Source of the DNA: Candidatus Leptovillus affinis
GTDB taxonomy: Bacteria > Chloroflexota > Anaerolineae > Promineifilales > Promineifilaceae
Reading direction: 5' to 3'
DNA length: 64,000 nucleotides
Assembly: GCA_016705235.1 (NCBI GenBank)
Contig: JADIYP010000006.1
Coordinates: forward strand, 930,001 to 994,000
Part shown: piece after piece, positions 35,375 to 44,183 of the stretch
Position numbering within the stretch: position 1 is the stretch's first letter
Layout: each line of letters opens with the position of its first letter
Program-made: the position numbers and the translations under genes
The notes under the pieces: generated by a model
What the model saw: the letters and a program-made list of their open reading frames with translations, nothing else
Databases searched by the model: none
What the model was told of the DNA's origin: nothing

Positions 35375-36451
35375 TTACTCAGCCACATCACCTAACGGCC
35401 GTAACGTAATCTGAATCTCATCATCACCCAACTTACGCGCCGTCACCCGAATCTGATCCTGTATGGTAAAGTTTTCCTCCAGCCATTCATGCAAAGCCGG
35501 ACTCAACACCAGGCGCGCCCGATCATTGGGCAGCAGCCGCCAGACCGAACACTCTTTGTCATAAATCCCTTCATAATAAACCGTCACCGGGCGGGTTTCT
35601 GTGCGCGAATTAATCTGGAAAAACGGCCAATGCTTGGGCGTCAGGTTAATAAACCCTTGCCGCAAATGCAGCGGCTTCAAATCGGCCACATAGGTAAACA
35701 TCTCCGAAGAATTCGTCTGTAAATCGTCGGGCATCACGATTTCTTCCACGGCCGCTTTCGCCCGAGTACGCGGTTTTGTCTTCTTACGGGCAACTTTGCC
35801 CGTTAGAAAATCCAAAGTAGGCATCAGGCGGGCTATTTGTTCGCTCAACACCTGCGTCACTGCCTGCCCCATCGCCGCGACGCGCTCGGAATCAAACCGT
35901 CGGCTCAAATAAAAAGGCGCCAACCAACGCGGTTCACTATTTAAGTAAGCGGCTTTGCTCATCACCGCCACCGAAGCCGATTCATCAAAGACGGCCAGAC
36001 TGTCTTTAAACAAATCCTGGTAGTGGGACGCTTCTTGGGAATCTTCATCAACCTGCATTTGCTGCACGCGCAGCGACCATTCCGGCCCCAACTCTGTGAT
36101 CAGCCGGTGGCACAAGGCCGGTTCTTTTTCTGCCTGGCGATAAATTTTATCCAGCACCGCCCGGTTCATGATCGTCAACTGTAGCTCCAGACTCATGGGG
36201 CGAGCAAAAAAGGAAATCAGTACATCGTCACCAATTTTTTCGCTGGCGGATAAATAAACCGACTGATTTTCTTGGCTTAACCCGTAAAATGGAAACTTTT
36301 CCTGGACATTGCGTGGTAATACGCGATGTAGTTCGCCAATAAAACCTTCTAATTGTGAGAGCGCATATTTGATGGCCGTCTCTTCGCCCGCCCAGCCAAA
36401 GGCTGTAAAAACAGGCATTGTGAGGCCCGAAAATTGTGTTGAGGATTGCAT
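35375..36451 (-). CDS. Hypothetical soluble protein, 358 residues
   Basis: No family is recognised. The protein has no signal or membrane segment. It can be read as an N-terminal part (about 1-215) with charged helical stretches (LDKIYRQAEKEPALCHRLITE), a basic linker (KVARKKTKPRTRAKAA, about 222-237) and a C-terminal beta-rich part containing FTYVADLKPLHLRQGFINLT and WRLLPNDRARLVLSPALHEWL. It is likely a stand-alone gene: terminators or gaps lie on both sides. Two ACGGCCGT copies lie at its 3' end, one inside the stop region. Confidence 0.7.
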   Translation of the reverse strand: MQSSTQFSGLTMPVFTAFGWAGEETAIKYALSQLEGFIGELHRVLPRNVQEKFPFYGLSQENQSVYLSASEKIGDDVLISFFARPMSLELQLTIMNRAVLDKIYRQAEKEPALCHRLITELGPEWSLRVQQMQVDEDSQEASHYQDLFKDSLAVFDESASVAVMSKAAYLNSEPRWLAPFYLSRRFDSERVAAMGQAVTQVLSEQIARLMPTLDFLTGKVARKKTKPRTRAKAAVEEIVMPDDLQTNSSEMFTYVADLKPLHLRQGFINLTPKHWPFFQINSRTETRPVTVYYEGIYDKECSVWRLLPNDRARLVLSPALHEWLEENFTIQDQIRVTARKLGDDEIQITLRPLGDVAE

Positions 36452-36878
36452 ACTATTTAAACCTTATATGGACATTTTCAACCATTTCATGAGGACGCCG
36501 GATGACTTTGGGTAAAGAGCGAGGTCATTGAGGCTATCAATTCCTTCTCAATCCCAATTGCACATGCTTGTTAAACGTCATTCGTGAAGATGAGTTGTTC
36601 GTCTGCGATAATGTGAAGGGGGGGTAATTAGTTGAGGTTACACCGCCTGTTACCTACTATTAATAACCAACCTTGTCTAAATGTCAAGTCTACAATCGAG
36701 TCGATGACCTGCTTTCTAATATGCCGAATGCTGAATCAACGTCTTGGGCCACTTTGTTCGTGGACAATCAGAATTTTGGAGGAGTCATGGTGGCGTGTGC
36801 GCTTTTCGGGCAACAGAGGTTGCGAGTTCCATGAGGCAAGCTTACAATGCTGCTAGAGGTGTTATGGGGTTTTGTGTG
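36452..36878 (+). promoter_or_regulatory. Long gap with a candidate promoter upstream of the lipoprotein gene
   Basis: This 430-base gap holds no gene I can support. TTGAGG (36632-36637), a 17-base spacer and TACTAT (36655-36660) is a reasonable promoter and would leave a leader of about 210 bases before the lipoprotein start. The leader has no obvious riboswitch. Confidence 0.35.
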
Positions 36879-37844
36879 ATGATCAGACTTATGGCAGGCT
36901 GCTTTTGGGTGCGGCGAATGGGAACGGCCGTCATCCCGCTCCTTCTCGTTTTTCTGGCACTAACCAGCTGCCAGGCCGAAACCCCGCTGCCCACTCGCCT
37001 GGGCGTCGCCCCAACCGTCGCCCTGACGGCCGTACCCTCTCCTGCCCCAGCCGTGCCGCCCACATGGACGGCCGTGCCGCAAACCCAACCCATCCTCACG
37101 CCCATGCTTACCAGCCCGCCGCGCCCGACAGCCACCGTCACCGCCACCTTTCCCCCAACGCGCACGCCCATTCCCACGGAAACGGCCGTGCCGCCCACCG
37201 AAACGCCCACGCCCACGCCAACCCTCACCCCCACCATCGACCCCAACGCCGCCAATTGGAGCAGCAACCTGCTGCCCAACGGCTCCTTTGAAGAGGGCGA
37301 TTACCTGCAAAACGGGCAGCCCGAACTGCAACTGCCCACCGGTTGGACGCTGGAATACGATGAAGGCCCTACCGGGTTTGGCGTCGAAATCTGGGATACC
37401 TACCGCCGGCCGGAGGTGCGTGTTCTTTCCGATCAATTCCTGCCGCCCCAGGAACACGCGCTGTTCATTTGGGACGGCGTGCATACGGTCAAGGCTTTTA
37501 AGGGCAATGGGGCCATCAGTTTTCGTCTTTTCCGCGATGTTTATCTGGAACCCGGCTATTATCGCCTGGAGATCAACCTGTTCCCTGACCTGGTGATGGC
37601 CTTCAATGGCAGCCAGAAAATCTGGTCCGATGATCCGGCAGCCGGGGAAGTGCGTCTGATCAGCCCGGAGAGCAGTGAGGGTTGGATACGGCCGTTATTC
37701 GGCCGCAAAAACACGTTCAGCCAATACTTCACCATCGAGCAAGCGCAAACCGTGCGCCTGGGCGCGGCCATTCGCGGCAACTTCGCCCTCCTCAACGACG
37801 GCTGGTTTCTCGACGACTGGTCATTGCGGCGCGCCGACAATTAA
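36879..37844 (+). CDS. Lipoprotein with Pro/Thr linker and a C-terminal beta-sandwich-like domain
   Basis: An exported protein of about 321 residues. The signal ends at LLVFLALTSC, a good lipobox. A Pro/Thr-rich linker of about 100 residues follows (TPTPTPTLTPTIDPN), and then a domain reading SNLLPNGSFEEGDYLQNG, LPTGWTLEYDEG, YYRLEINLFPD and NDGWFLDDWSLR. The opening NGSFE...G-W and closing WFLDDWSL are typical of carbohydrate-binding-module-like jelly rolls. ATG 36879 is preferred for its basic residues before the helix; 36864 and 36918 are alternatives. Ligand unknown. Confidence 0.75.
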   Translation: MIRLMAGCFWVRRMGTAVIPLLLVFLALTSCQAETPLPTRLGVAPTVALTAVPSPAPAVPPTWTAVPQTQPILTPMLTSPPRPTATVTATFPPTRTPIPTETAVPPTETPTPTPTLTPTIDPNAANWSSNLLPNGSFEEGDYLQNGQPELQLPTGWTLEYDEGPTGFGVEIWDTYRRPEVRVLSDQFLPPQEHALFIWDGVHTVKAFKGNGAISFRLFRDVYLEPGYYRLEINLFPDLVMAFNGSQKIWSDDPAAGEVRLISPESSEGWIRPLFGRKNTFSQYFTIEQAQTVRLGAAIRGNFALLNDGWFLDDWSLRRADN

Positions 37845-37977
37845 GTGCAACCCCCAATTCAAATTGGCGTATAGAAACATGGCTACGGCCGTCATCAGCA
37901 GAGTGATTCTTTTACAAACGATCAGGCAGGCAAATTCATCCGGAAATTGCGCCCAGTTTTAGCAAGGAGTTAAAAAA

Positions 37978-38457
37978 ATGAGCGACGAACAAACCCCCAG
38001 TGTAGATGATTTGAAAGAACAGGAAAAATTAGACACCAAGCGCATTGTCATCGAGGAAGATGAAGTGAACAGCGGCGCGCCGAAATTAGATATCGGGGCC
38101 GAATTTCAGAAACTCGGCCGCCAACTGGCGGAAACTTTGCAATCCGCCTGGGACAGCGAAGAGCGCAAACGCGTCGAAAAAGAAGTCCGCGAAGGCGTGC
38201 ATACCTTCGTCAACGAAGTAGACAAAGTCATTCGCGAAGTAAAAACCAGTGAAACCACGGAAAAAATCAAAGGGGAAGCGGAAGAATTAAAGACGCGCGT
38301 CGATTCGACCGAAATTTCGGCCCGCGCCCGCACCGGCATCGCCCAGGGCTTGCGCTGGTTGTCGGAAGGATTAGGCGAACTGGCGACCCAATTCACGCCG
38401 CAAGAAAAAGCGCCCGAAGCCGAATCGGAGGCTGATTCCGACACTTCTGCCGCGTAA
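37978..38457 (+). CDS. Acidic, helical protein of unknown function
   Basis: A 159-residue highly charged protein, with strongly acidic ends. Residues about 50-115 are predicted as long amphipathic helix or coiled coil (EERKRVEKEVREGVHTFVNE, KTSETTEKIKGEAEELKTRV). There is no signal peptide. The start follows AGCAAGGAGTTAAAAAA. A terminator made of two ACGGCCGT copies ends the gene, so it is a monocistronic unit. No family is recognised; a stress- or structure-related role would be a guess. Confidence 0.75.
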   Translation: MSDEQTPSVDDLKEQEKLDTKRIVIEEDEVNSGAPKLDIGAEFQKLGRQLAETLQSAWDSEERKRVEKEVREGVHTFVNEVDKVIREVKTSETTEKIKGEAEELKTRVDSTEISARARTGIAQGLRWLSEGLGELATQFTPQEKAPEAESEADSDTSAA

Positions 38458-38476
38458 TCCTATTTTTTCCACAGCG

Positions 38477-38516
38477 CAAAAACGGCCGTTCCACATCCTG
38501 GTAACGGCCGTTTTTC
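38477..38516 (+). terminator. Terminator built from two inverted ACGGCCGT copies
   Basis: GCAAAAACGGCCGTT and AACGGCCGTTTTTC pair around CCACATCCTGGT with a T run at the end. The stem is composed of two repeat octamers facing each other. Confidence 0.88.
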
Positions 38517-38527
38517 ATTCCCCCACC

Positions 38528-39451
38528 CTACAACTGCCCCAGCACATCGCGGGCCAACACTTCCAACCCGTCTACATCGTCCAGGTCCAGCCATTGCAAC
38601 ATCACCCGCTGCACGCCCGCTTCCGCCAACTGCCCCAATTGGGCCACGATGTGCCCCGGCGTGCCCAACACCAATCCGCGCGCCCGCAGCTCGTCCATCG
38701 TCAGCCTGGACCCGGCAAATTTATGCGCCAACGCCGCCTCATCACCCATCTCGACCCGGGTCATCAATGAGCGTCGCACCTCGGAAGGGACACGGCCGTT
38801 TGCCGCCAACAATTCATCCAACATCCGGTTCTTCGCCGCAAACTCCGCCGCCGAAATATAGACCGCGTTCCATTCCTGCGCGTATTTCGCCGCCAACGGC
38901 AGCGTCCGTTTGGGTCCGTTGCCGCCAATGAGAATCGGCGGGCCGCCCGGACGCTGAGGGCGCGGCAGCAGCGCCGCCTCCTGAAGCCGATAGTAGGTCC
39001 CGCTAAAATCCACCGGCTCTGCGCTCCACAGCATCCGAGTAATGATCTCCAACCCTTCTTCAAATCGGGCAAATCGCCCCGGCACGTCGAGCAAATCCCA
39101 GCCGTAATGGGTATGCTCTCGTTCCTGCCAGCCTGCGCCCAAACCCAGGGTTAAACGGCCGTGCGACAAATCATCCACGGCCGTTGCCATCCGCGCCGTC
39201 ATTGTCGGCTGGCGAAAGGAGACCGGCGACACCAACGGGCCAAACGCGATCCGCTGCGTATTGGCCGCCAGCCAGGTCAGCGAAACCCACAATTCCAGCG
39301 AATCCAAGTCTGGCGGGCTGGCATTGGTGTAATGGTCAGACCGGTAAAGACCGGCGAAACCGAGGTCTTCAACGGCCGTTACCAACCGCTGCCAGCGCGG
39401 CCAATTCAGCCCATTTTGCCCCTCAACCATAAGTGCCAATTCAATCATCAT
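38528..39451 (-). CDS. LLM-class (F420-dependent type) oxidoreductase
   Basis: A 307-residue luciferase-like TIM-barrel oxidoreductase. ELALMVEGQNGLNWPRWQ at the N-terminus, YRSDHYTNASP, RIAFGPLVSPVSFRQP, GRLTLGLGAGWQEREHTHYG and GGPPILIGGNG are characteristic of the F420-dependent subgroup (TIGR03560-like). Genes for making and reducing F420 (npdG, cofE) are only about 2 kb away, which supports F420 rather than FMN as cofactor, although FMN cannot be excluded. Substrate unknown. Confidence 0.88.
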   Translation of the reverse strand: MMIELALMVEGQNGLNWPRWQRLVTAVEDLGFAGLYRSDHYTNASPPDLDSLELWVSLTWLAANTQRIAFGPLVSPVSFRQPTMTARMATAVDDLSHGRLTLGLGAGWQEREHTHYGWDLLDVPGRFARFEEGLEIITRMLWSAEPVDFSGTYYRLQEAALLPRPQRPGGPPILIGGNGPKRTLPLAAKYAQEWNAVYISAAEFAAKNRMLDELLAANGRVPSEVRRSLMTRVEMGDEAALAHKFAGSRLTMDELRARGLVLGTPGHIVAQLGQLAEAGVQRVMLQWLDLDDVDGLEVLARDVLGQL

Positions 39452-39460
39452 CCCTCCAAC

Positions 39461-39503
39461 AAAAAAGCCATTGACTGCCGGTCTAGCCCACAGTCAATGG
39501 CTT
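39461..39503 (-). terminator. Terminator of trxA
   Basis: AGCCATTGACTG and CAGTCAATGGCT form a 12-bp stem; on the minus strand it is followed by TTTTTTG. Confidence 0.85.
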
Positions 39504-39561
39504 CATTTTTATATCCACATTTAGCTGGCAGCCTTACGCTCGCCAACCAGATGAACACCCG

Positions 39562-39894
39562 CTAATTTTTGCCGATGTGCGGCAAAATCTGGGCCACCAG
39601 ACGATCTTTCGGCATCGCGCCCACAATGCGGGCCACAACTTCGCCATTTTTGAACAGCATCAAGGTCGGAATGCCAGAAATCCCATAACGACCAGGGGTC
39701 GCCGGATTGTCATCCACGTCCATTTTAGCCACTTTCAAAACGCCATCATACTCCGAGGCGATTTCTTTTACGGATGGGGCAATCATGCGGCAGGGGCCAC
39801 ACCATTCCGCCCAAAAGTCTACCAACACCGGTTTATCAGATTCTAAAACTTCCGCTTGAAAGGCAGAGTCTGTTACATTAAAGGGATCAGCCAT
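39562..39894 (-). CDS. trxA: Thioredoxin
   Basis: A 110-residue protein-disulfide reductant. The active site VDFWAEWCGPCRM (Cys32, Cys35) and the cis-proline loop in SGIPTLMLFKNGE are standard. Length and layout match thioredoxin 1. The ribosome site AAGGAGCTTAAATA precedes 39894. It is divergent from ssnA with a gap of about 190 bases. Confidence 0.96.
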   Translation of the reverse strand: MADPFNVTDSAFQAEVLESDKPVLVDFWAEWCGPCRMIAPSVKEIASEYDGVLKVAKMDVDDNPATPGRYGISGIPTLMLFKNGEVVARIVGAMPKDRLVAQILPHIGKN

Positions 39895-40080
39895 TATTTA
39901 AGCTCCTTAAAGGTATAATTTATCGCATTTGCTTAATAGACAGCATGAACTGTGATATTCTTACCCGTGAGTTTAACGGAAGCAAGGTCACTGTCAAGAT
40001 GCAAAACTGGCCTCTGATACGAATCTAATTCTGGCAAACGGCCGTATTGCATCCCTGAAAAGGAGGGTTACAATCGCTTT

Positions 40081-41436
40081 ATGGAGCAATTACTCATCAC
40101 CAACGGCCGTCTCGTCACCTGGGGAGCGGTCAACGAAATTATTCCCAACGGCGGCTTGCTATTGTCAGATGGCCTGATCGTCGACATGGGCGACAGCGCC
40201 GCCCTCCGCGAACAATACCCCGAAGCCAAACAATTGGACGCCCACGGCCAACTCGTAATGCCCGGCAACATCTGCGCCCACACCCACTTCTACGGCGCAT
40301 TCGCCCGCGGCATGGCCATCCCCGGCGCGCCCATGAAGGATTTCCCCGACATTCTGGAGAGGCTCTGGTGGCGGCTGGATCGCGCACTCTTAGACATAGA
40401 CGTCAAGTACAGCGCCCTCGTTTGCCTGGTAGATGCCATCAAACATGGCACAACCACCCTCATCGATCATCACGCCAGCCCCAACGCCATCAACAATTCC
40501 CTGGACCAGGTCGCCGATGCCGTAGAAATGGCCGGTGTTCGCGCCGCCCTGTGTTATGAAGTCACTGACCGCAACGGGCACGCCGGCGCACAGGCCGGAA
40601 TCGATGAAAACGTGCGCTTCCTCCACTCGCTCGAAGAACGCCGCAGCCATTTATTGGCCGGCACATTCGGCCTGCATGCCTCCCTTTCCCTGACCGAAGA
40701 CACCCTGGCCGCCTGCGTCCAGGCCGCCAAAGACCTGGATACCGGTTTCCATATCCACGTCGCCGAACACGAATCCGACGAATACGATTCACTCTACAAA
40801 TACGGCAAGCGCGTCGTCGACCGCTTGGCCGACGCCGATATTCTTGGCCCCAAAAGCATCGTCGCCCACGCCATCCACATCGACCCCACCGAAAAAGCGC
40901 TGCTGCACGAAACCGGCGCCTGGGTCAGCCACCAACCGCGCAGCAATATGAACAACGCCGTCGGCGCATCCGACATTGAGGGAATGATGCGCATGGGCAT
41001 CCCCGTTTGCCTGGGCAACGATGGCTTTAGCAACAATATGTGGGCCGAGTGGAAAACTGCGTATTTCCTGCACAAATTGGCCCACGGCGACCCGCGCCGC
41101 GCCAATGGCGCCGACATCGCCCAAATGGCCATTTACAACAATGCCGCGTTGGCCAATATGTTTTGGCCCCAATCCCAAATTGGCAAACTGGCCGTCGGCG
41201 CTGCCGCCGATGTGATCTTCGTTGATTATCACGCTACCACACCACTCAGCGCAGGGAACCTGCCCTGGCACATCATCTTCGGCTTTGAAGCCAGCATGGT
41301 CACCACAACCATCGCTGCCGGTCAAGTTCTGATGCAAGACCGCCAACTGCTCACCCTGGACGAAGAAGAAATTACCGCCCGCAGCCGCGAACTGGCGGCA
41401 GAGGTGTGGCAGCGTTTTGAAAAATTAAGCGCATAA
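40081..41436 (+). CDS. ssnA: SsnA-like aminohydrolase (selenium-associated amidohydrolase family)
   Basis: A 451-residue amidohydrolase, likely a cytoplasmic deaminase. NICAHTHFYGAFARGMAIPG holds His67-x-His69; the rest of the metal site is visible (FHIHVAEHE, VAHAIHID, LGNDGFSNNM). APMKDFPDILERLWWRLDRALL is diagnostic of SsnA (TIGR03314), a family known from clusters for selenium-dependent molybdenum hydroxylases and purine breakdown. No xdh- or ygfK-like gene is in the window, so the usual partners are absent here. First gene of a plus-strand run with npdG, cofE and a glycosidase. GGAGGG lies about 14 bases before ATG 40081, slightly distant. Confidence 0.86.
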   Translation: MEQLLITNGRLVTWGAVNEIIPNGGLLLSDGLIVDMGDSAALREQYPEAKQLDAHGQLVMPGNICAHTHFYGAFARGMAIPGAPMKDFPDILERLWWRLDRALLDIDVKYSALVCLVDAIKHGTTTLIDHHASPNAINNSLDQVADAVEMAGVRAALCYEVTDRNGHAGAQAGIDENVRFLHSLEERRSHLLAGTFGLHASLSLTEDTLAACVQAAKDLDTGFHIHVAEHESDEYDSLYKYGKRVVDRLADADILGPKSIVAHAIHIDPTEKALLHETGAWVSHQPRSNMNNAVGASDIEGMMRMGIPVCLGNDGFSNNMWAEWKTAYFLHKLAHGDPRRANGADIAQMAIYNNAALANMFWPQSQIGKLAVGAAADVIFVDYHATTPLSAGNLPWHIIFGFEASMVTTTIAAGQVLMQDRQLLTLDEEEITARSRELAAEVWQRFEKLSA

Positions 41437-41458
41437 ACCTCATGAAAGGAGCAACCCA

Positions 41459-42109
41459 TTGAAAATCGCAATTTTAGGCGGCACAGGCAATGAAGGTTTT
41501 GGACTCGGCTTCCGCTGGGCGGCGGCCGGACATGAAATTATCATCGGTTCACGCAAGGCGGAAAAAGGGGCTGCTGCGGCCGTCGATATGCAGGCGAAGC
41601 TGTCGGATTCAGCAGTTGTAACCGGCACAGACAACCTGACGGCCGCGCAGCAAGCTGAAGTGGTTGTCCTCTCCGTGCCTTATTGGGCGCAAGCCGACAC
41701 CTTAGAACAAGCTAGACCAGCCTTGCAAGACAAATTGTTGATCAGTGTCGTGGCTCCTTCTGGCGAGAAAAAAGCGCGGGTCCACACGTTGGAAAGCGGC
41801 CTATCGGCGGCTGAAGAGGCCCAAAACCAGCTTGGCGATGCCGTGCGGGTGGTGGCAGCCTTCCAAAACATCGGCGCACATCATTTGCTGGACCTGGACC
41901 ACGCCATGGACTGTGATGTGCTGGTGTGTGGCGAAAAGAAAGAAGACAAGACCGTGGCGCTGCAATTGTGCCAGGACGCCGGTTTGCGCGGCGTGAATGC
42001 CGGGGCGCTGCAAAATGCGCGGGCGGTGGAAGGGTTAACGGCCGTTCTCATCGCCATCAATATCATCCACAAATCACCCAGCGCCGGCATCCGCATCACC
42101 GGAATTTAG
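41459..42109 (+). CDS. npdG: NADPH:coenzyme F420 reductase-like protein
   Basis: A 216-residue Rossmann oxidoreductase that transfers hydride between NADP and coenzyme F420. It starts MKIAILGGTGNEGFGLGFRW, whose Gly-rich loop and following IIIGSRKAEKG (NADP phosphate recognition) are characteristic of NpdG/Fno, with AFQNIGAHHLLD and ALQNARAVEGLTAVLIAINI near the end. TTG at 41459 is the start; AAAGGAGC stands 7 bases before it. It is 22 bases after ssnA and 63 before cofE. Confidence 0.9.
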   Translation: MKIAILGGTGNEGFGLGFRWAAAGHEIIIGSRKAEKGAAAAVDMQAKLSDSAVVTGTDNLTAAQQAEVVVLSVPYWAQADTLEQARPALQDKLLISVVAPSGEKKARVHTLESGLSAAEEAQNQLGDAVRVVAAFQNIGAHHLLDLDHAMDCDVLVCGEKKEDKTVALQLCQDAGLRGVNAGALQNARAVEGLTAVLIAINIIHKSPSAGIRITGI

Positions 42110-42110
42110 C

Positions 42111-42166
42111 GTGCAGAGTGCGGAGTGCAGAATAAAAATCCGCACTCCGCGCTCCGCACTCAACAC
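42111..42166. repeat. Intergenic hairpin of tandem GCGGAGT words
   Basis: GTGCAGAGTGCGGAGTGCAG pairs with CCGCACTCCGCGCTCCGCAC across AATAAAAAT. It is built like the GCGTGA hairpins (short tandem word facing its complement) but with another word. It lies between npdG and cofE. Confidence 0.75.
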
Positions 42167-42172
42167 TTACCA

Positions 42173-42931
42173 ATGAACATCTCGCTCACGGCCGTTCCCC
42201 ACATTCCCGATGTCCAGCCCGGCGATAACGTAGCCGAACTCATCCTTACCGCCCTGGCCGAGGCCAATCTGGCCTTGCAAGACGGCGACGTCCTGGCCAT
42301 CGCCCAAAAAATTGTCTCCAAAGCCGAAGGGCGGCTGGTACATCTGGCTGAAGTGGAACCTGGACCGCGCGCGCTGGCAGTAGCCGCCCAAACCGACAAA
42401 GACCCACGCGTGGTCGAGCTAATTTTGCGCGAAAGCGACGAGATTTCGCGCCTCAAGCCAGGGGTGCTGGTGGTGCGCCACAAGTTGGGCTTTACCAGCG
42501 CCAACGCCGGCATCGACCGCTCCAATGTCGCCGCCGATGGCGACACGGCCGTTCTCCTGCTGCCCGTCAACCCGGATGCGTCCGCCGCCGCTATCCGCCA
42601 AACCATCCACGCCCGGCTGGGCGTGACGGTGGGTGTGGTCATTACCGACAGCCACGGACGGCCGTTTCGCCTGGGCACAGTCGGCGTGGCCATCGGCGTG
42701 GCCGGACTGCCCGCCCTGTGGGACCGTCGCGGCGAGCCAGATCGTTACGGCTACATCTTGCAGCACACCGACGTCGGCGTAGCCGACGAAATCGCTGCCG
42801 CCGCCGGGCTGCTCATGGGCCAGGCAGCCGAAGGGCGGCCGGTAGTTCTCCTACGCGGCCTCAATCTGCCGGCAGCAGACGGCCGTGCCCGTGATCTGGT
42901 TCGCCCCAAGGAGTTAGACCTATATCGATGA
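42173..42931 (+). CDS. cofE: Coenzyme F420-0:L-glutamate ligase
   Basis: A 252-residue enzyme adding glutamate residues to F420-0, the final stage of coenzyme F420 synthesis. PHIPDVQPGDNVAELILTA, GDVLAIAQKIVSKAEGRL, KLGFTSANAGIDRSNV and TDSHGRPFRLGTVGVAIG are diagnostic of CofE/FbiB-N. The start at 42173 fits the family N-terminus. It overlaps the following glycosidase gene by 4 bases (ATGA), so the two are translationally coupled. No FbiB-type C-terminal domain is fused. Confidence 0.93.
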   Translation: MNISLTAVPHIPDVQPGDNVAELILTALAEANLALQDGDVLAIAQKIVSKAEGRLVHLAEVEPGPRALAVAAQTDKDPRVVELILRESDEISRLKPGVLVVRHKLGFTSANAGIDRSNVAADGDTAVLLLPVNPDASAAAIRQTIHARLGVTVGVVITDSHGRPFRLGTVGVAIGVAGLPALWDRRGEPDRYGYILQHTDVGVADEIAAAAGLLMGQAAEGRPVVLLRGLNLPAADGRARDLVRPKELDLYR

Positions 42932-44172
42932 GAATTAGCTGGCCCATCACCGTTGGCTTGCTGTTTCTGGCAGTTGGTCTGTTGATGGGTTGTCAGGCGG
43001 TGGATGCCGCTCCGCTGCCTACCAGAGCCGTGGCTGCCGCGCTGCCCGTGCCCACAAACAGCGTTCCGGCGACTTTTACGGCCAGTGTGGTAACGGCCGT
43101 AGCCACCCCCATTTTCGCCGCTCCCCGCGCTACCGCCACTCCCACCAACACCCCCTTCATCCCCACGCTCACCCCGTTCACGCCACGCCCCAGCGACACG
43201 CCAACACCCACGCTCTCACCGCTCATCACGCCAACCCTCACGCCCGTCATTAAACCCATCGACCAATACGCTTACCAGGAAGTCATCCCTTACGAAGCCT
43301 TTCCCGTGCCGCCCGGCGACAATGGCTGGGGCATGCACTGGATTCCAACCGTCAGCCAGGATCAGGGCGTAGTCGATCGGTTTGTGGCTGAAATGGTGAA
43401 AATGCACATCAAATGGGTCGTGTTTCTTAACGATGGCACAGACATCGGCAGCAACGATTATCTGGTGGACCAATTGGTCGCCAATGGCATCATGCCGGTG
43501 ATGCGGCTGTATCGCAACGGCGTGCTGCCGTATGATGGCGATGTCGCCGGCATGGTGCGCCACTACCGCGCCAAAGGCGTCTATTACTTTCAACTCTACA
43601 ATGAACCCAACGTCAATGACGAAAACCACCAGGGTTTCGCCAATCCCAACCAGTACGCTATTGCCTGGGCGGCGACGGCGCGGATTATTGTGGCCAACGG
43701 CGGGCTGCCAGGCATCGGCGCGTTTAGCCCTGGCGGGGCGTATAACCATTATGAATTTTTGGATCGTACCTTAAGGGCGCTTGAGTTTAACGGCGATGGC
43801 GCGCTGCTTAATCATGCCTGGCTTTCGGTGCACAACTATCACGGCACACGTCCCTACGATGACCCGGATGGGTTTTTGCTGTTCCGCAAATATGACGAGA
43901 TTGTACGCAACCATCTTGGCCGTTCGCTGCCAATGGTGGGCACGGAAGGCGGCTCCTACAGCGATAATCCAGACACGGTAACAGATTTGCTGGCTTACCA
44001 GTATGGCTACATGCGCGACGCCGAGCCGTATTTTTTGGCGTTTAGCTATTGGATTGTGGCCAATCAGGCGGGGGGCAGCCATGACGCTGCCTGGGAATGG
44101 CAGGCTTTATTCCGCGCCAGCGGCTATGTACATCCGGTGGTAGGCGATTTCTTTTATCAGAACGGCCGTTAG
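42928..44172 (+). CDS. Lipoprotein with glycoside-hydrolase-like TIM barrel
   Basis: A 414-residue exported protein. Signal and lipobox LAVGLLMGC (Cys22), a Pro/Thr linker (about 25-110), then a barrel domain. Two glutamates occupy the places of the acid/base and nucleophile in clan GH-A: Glu226 in FQLYNEPNVN and Glu340 in MVGTEGGSYS. The segments GWGMHWIP, KWVVFLNDG and AWLSVHNYHG fit such a barrel. The family cannot be named; relatives in Chloroflexota are uncharacterised. The gene overlaps cofE by 4 bases. Confidence 0.75.
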   Translation: MRISWPITVGLLFLAVGLLMGCQAVDAAPLPTRAVAAALPVPTNSVPATFTASVVTAVATPIFAAPRATATPTNTPFIPTLTPFTPRPSDTPTPTLSPLITPTLTPVIKPIDQYAYQEVIPYEAFPVPPGDNGWGMHWIPTVSQDQGVVDRFVAEMVKMHIKWVVFLNDGTDIGSNDYLVDQLVANGIMPVMRLYRNGVLPYDGDVAGMVRHYRAKGVYYFQLYNEPNVNDENHQGFANPNQYAIAWAATARIIVANGGLPGIGAFSPGGAYNHYEFLDRTLRALEFNGDGALLNHAWLSVHNYHGTRPYDDPDGFLLFRKYDEIVRNHLGRSLPMVGTEGGSYSDNPDTVTDLLAYQYGYMRDAEPYFLAFSYWIVANQAGGSHDAAWEWQALFRASGYVHPVVGDFFYQNGR

Positions 44173-44183
44173 CTAAACCACAG

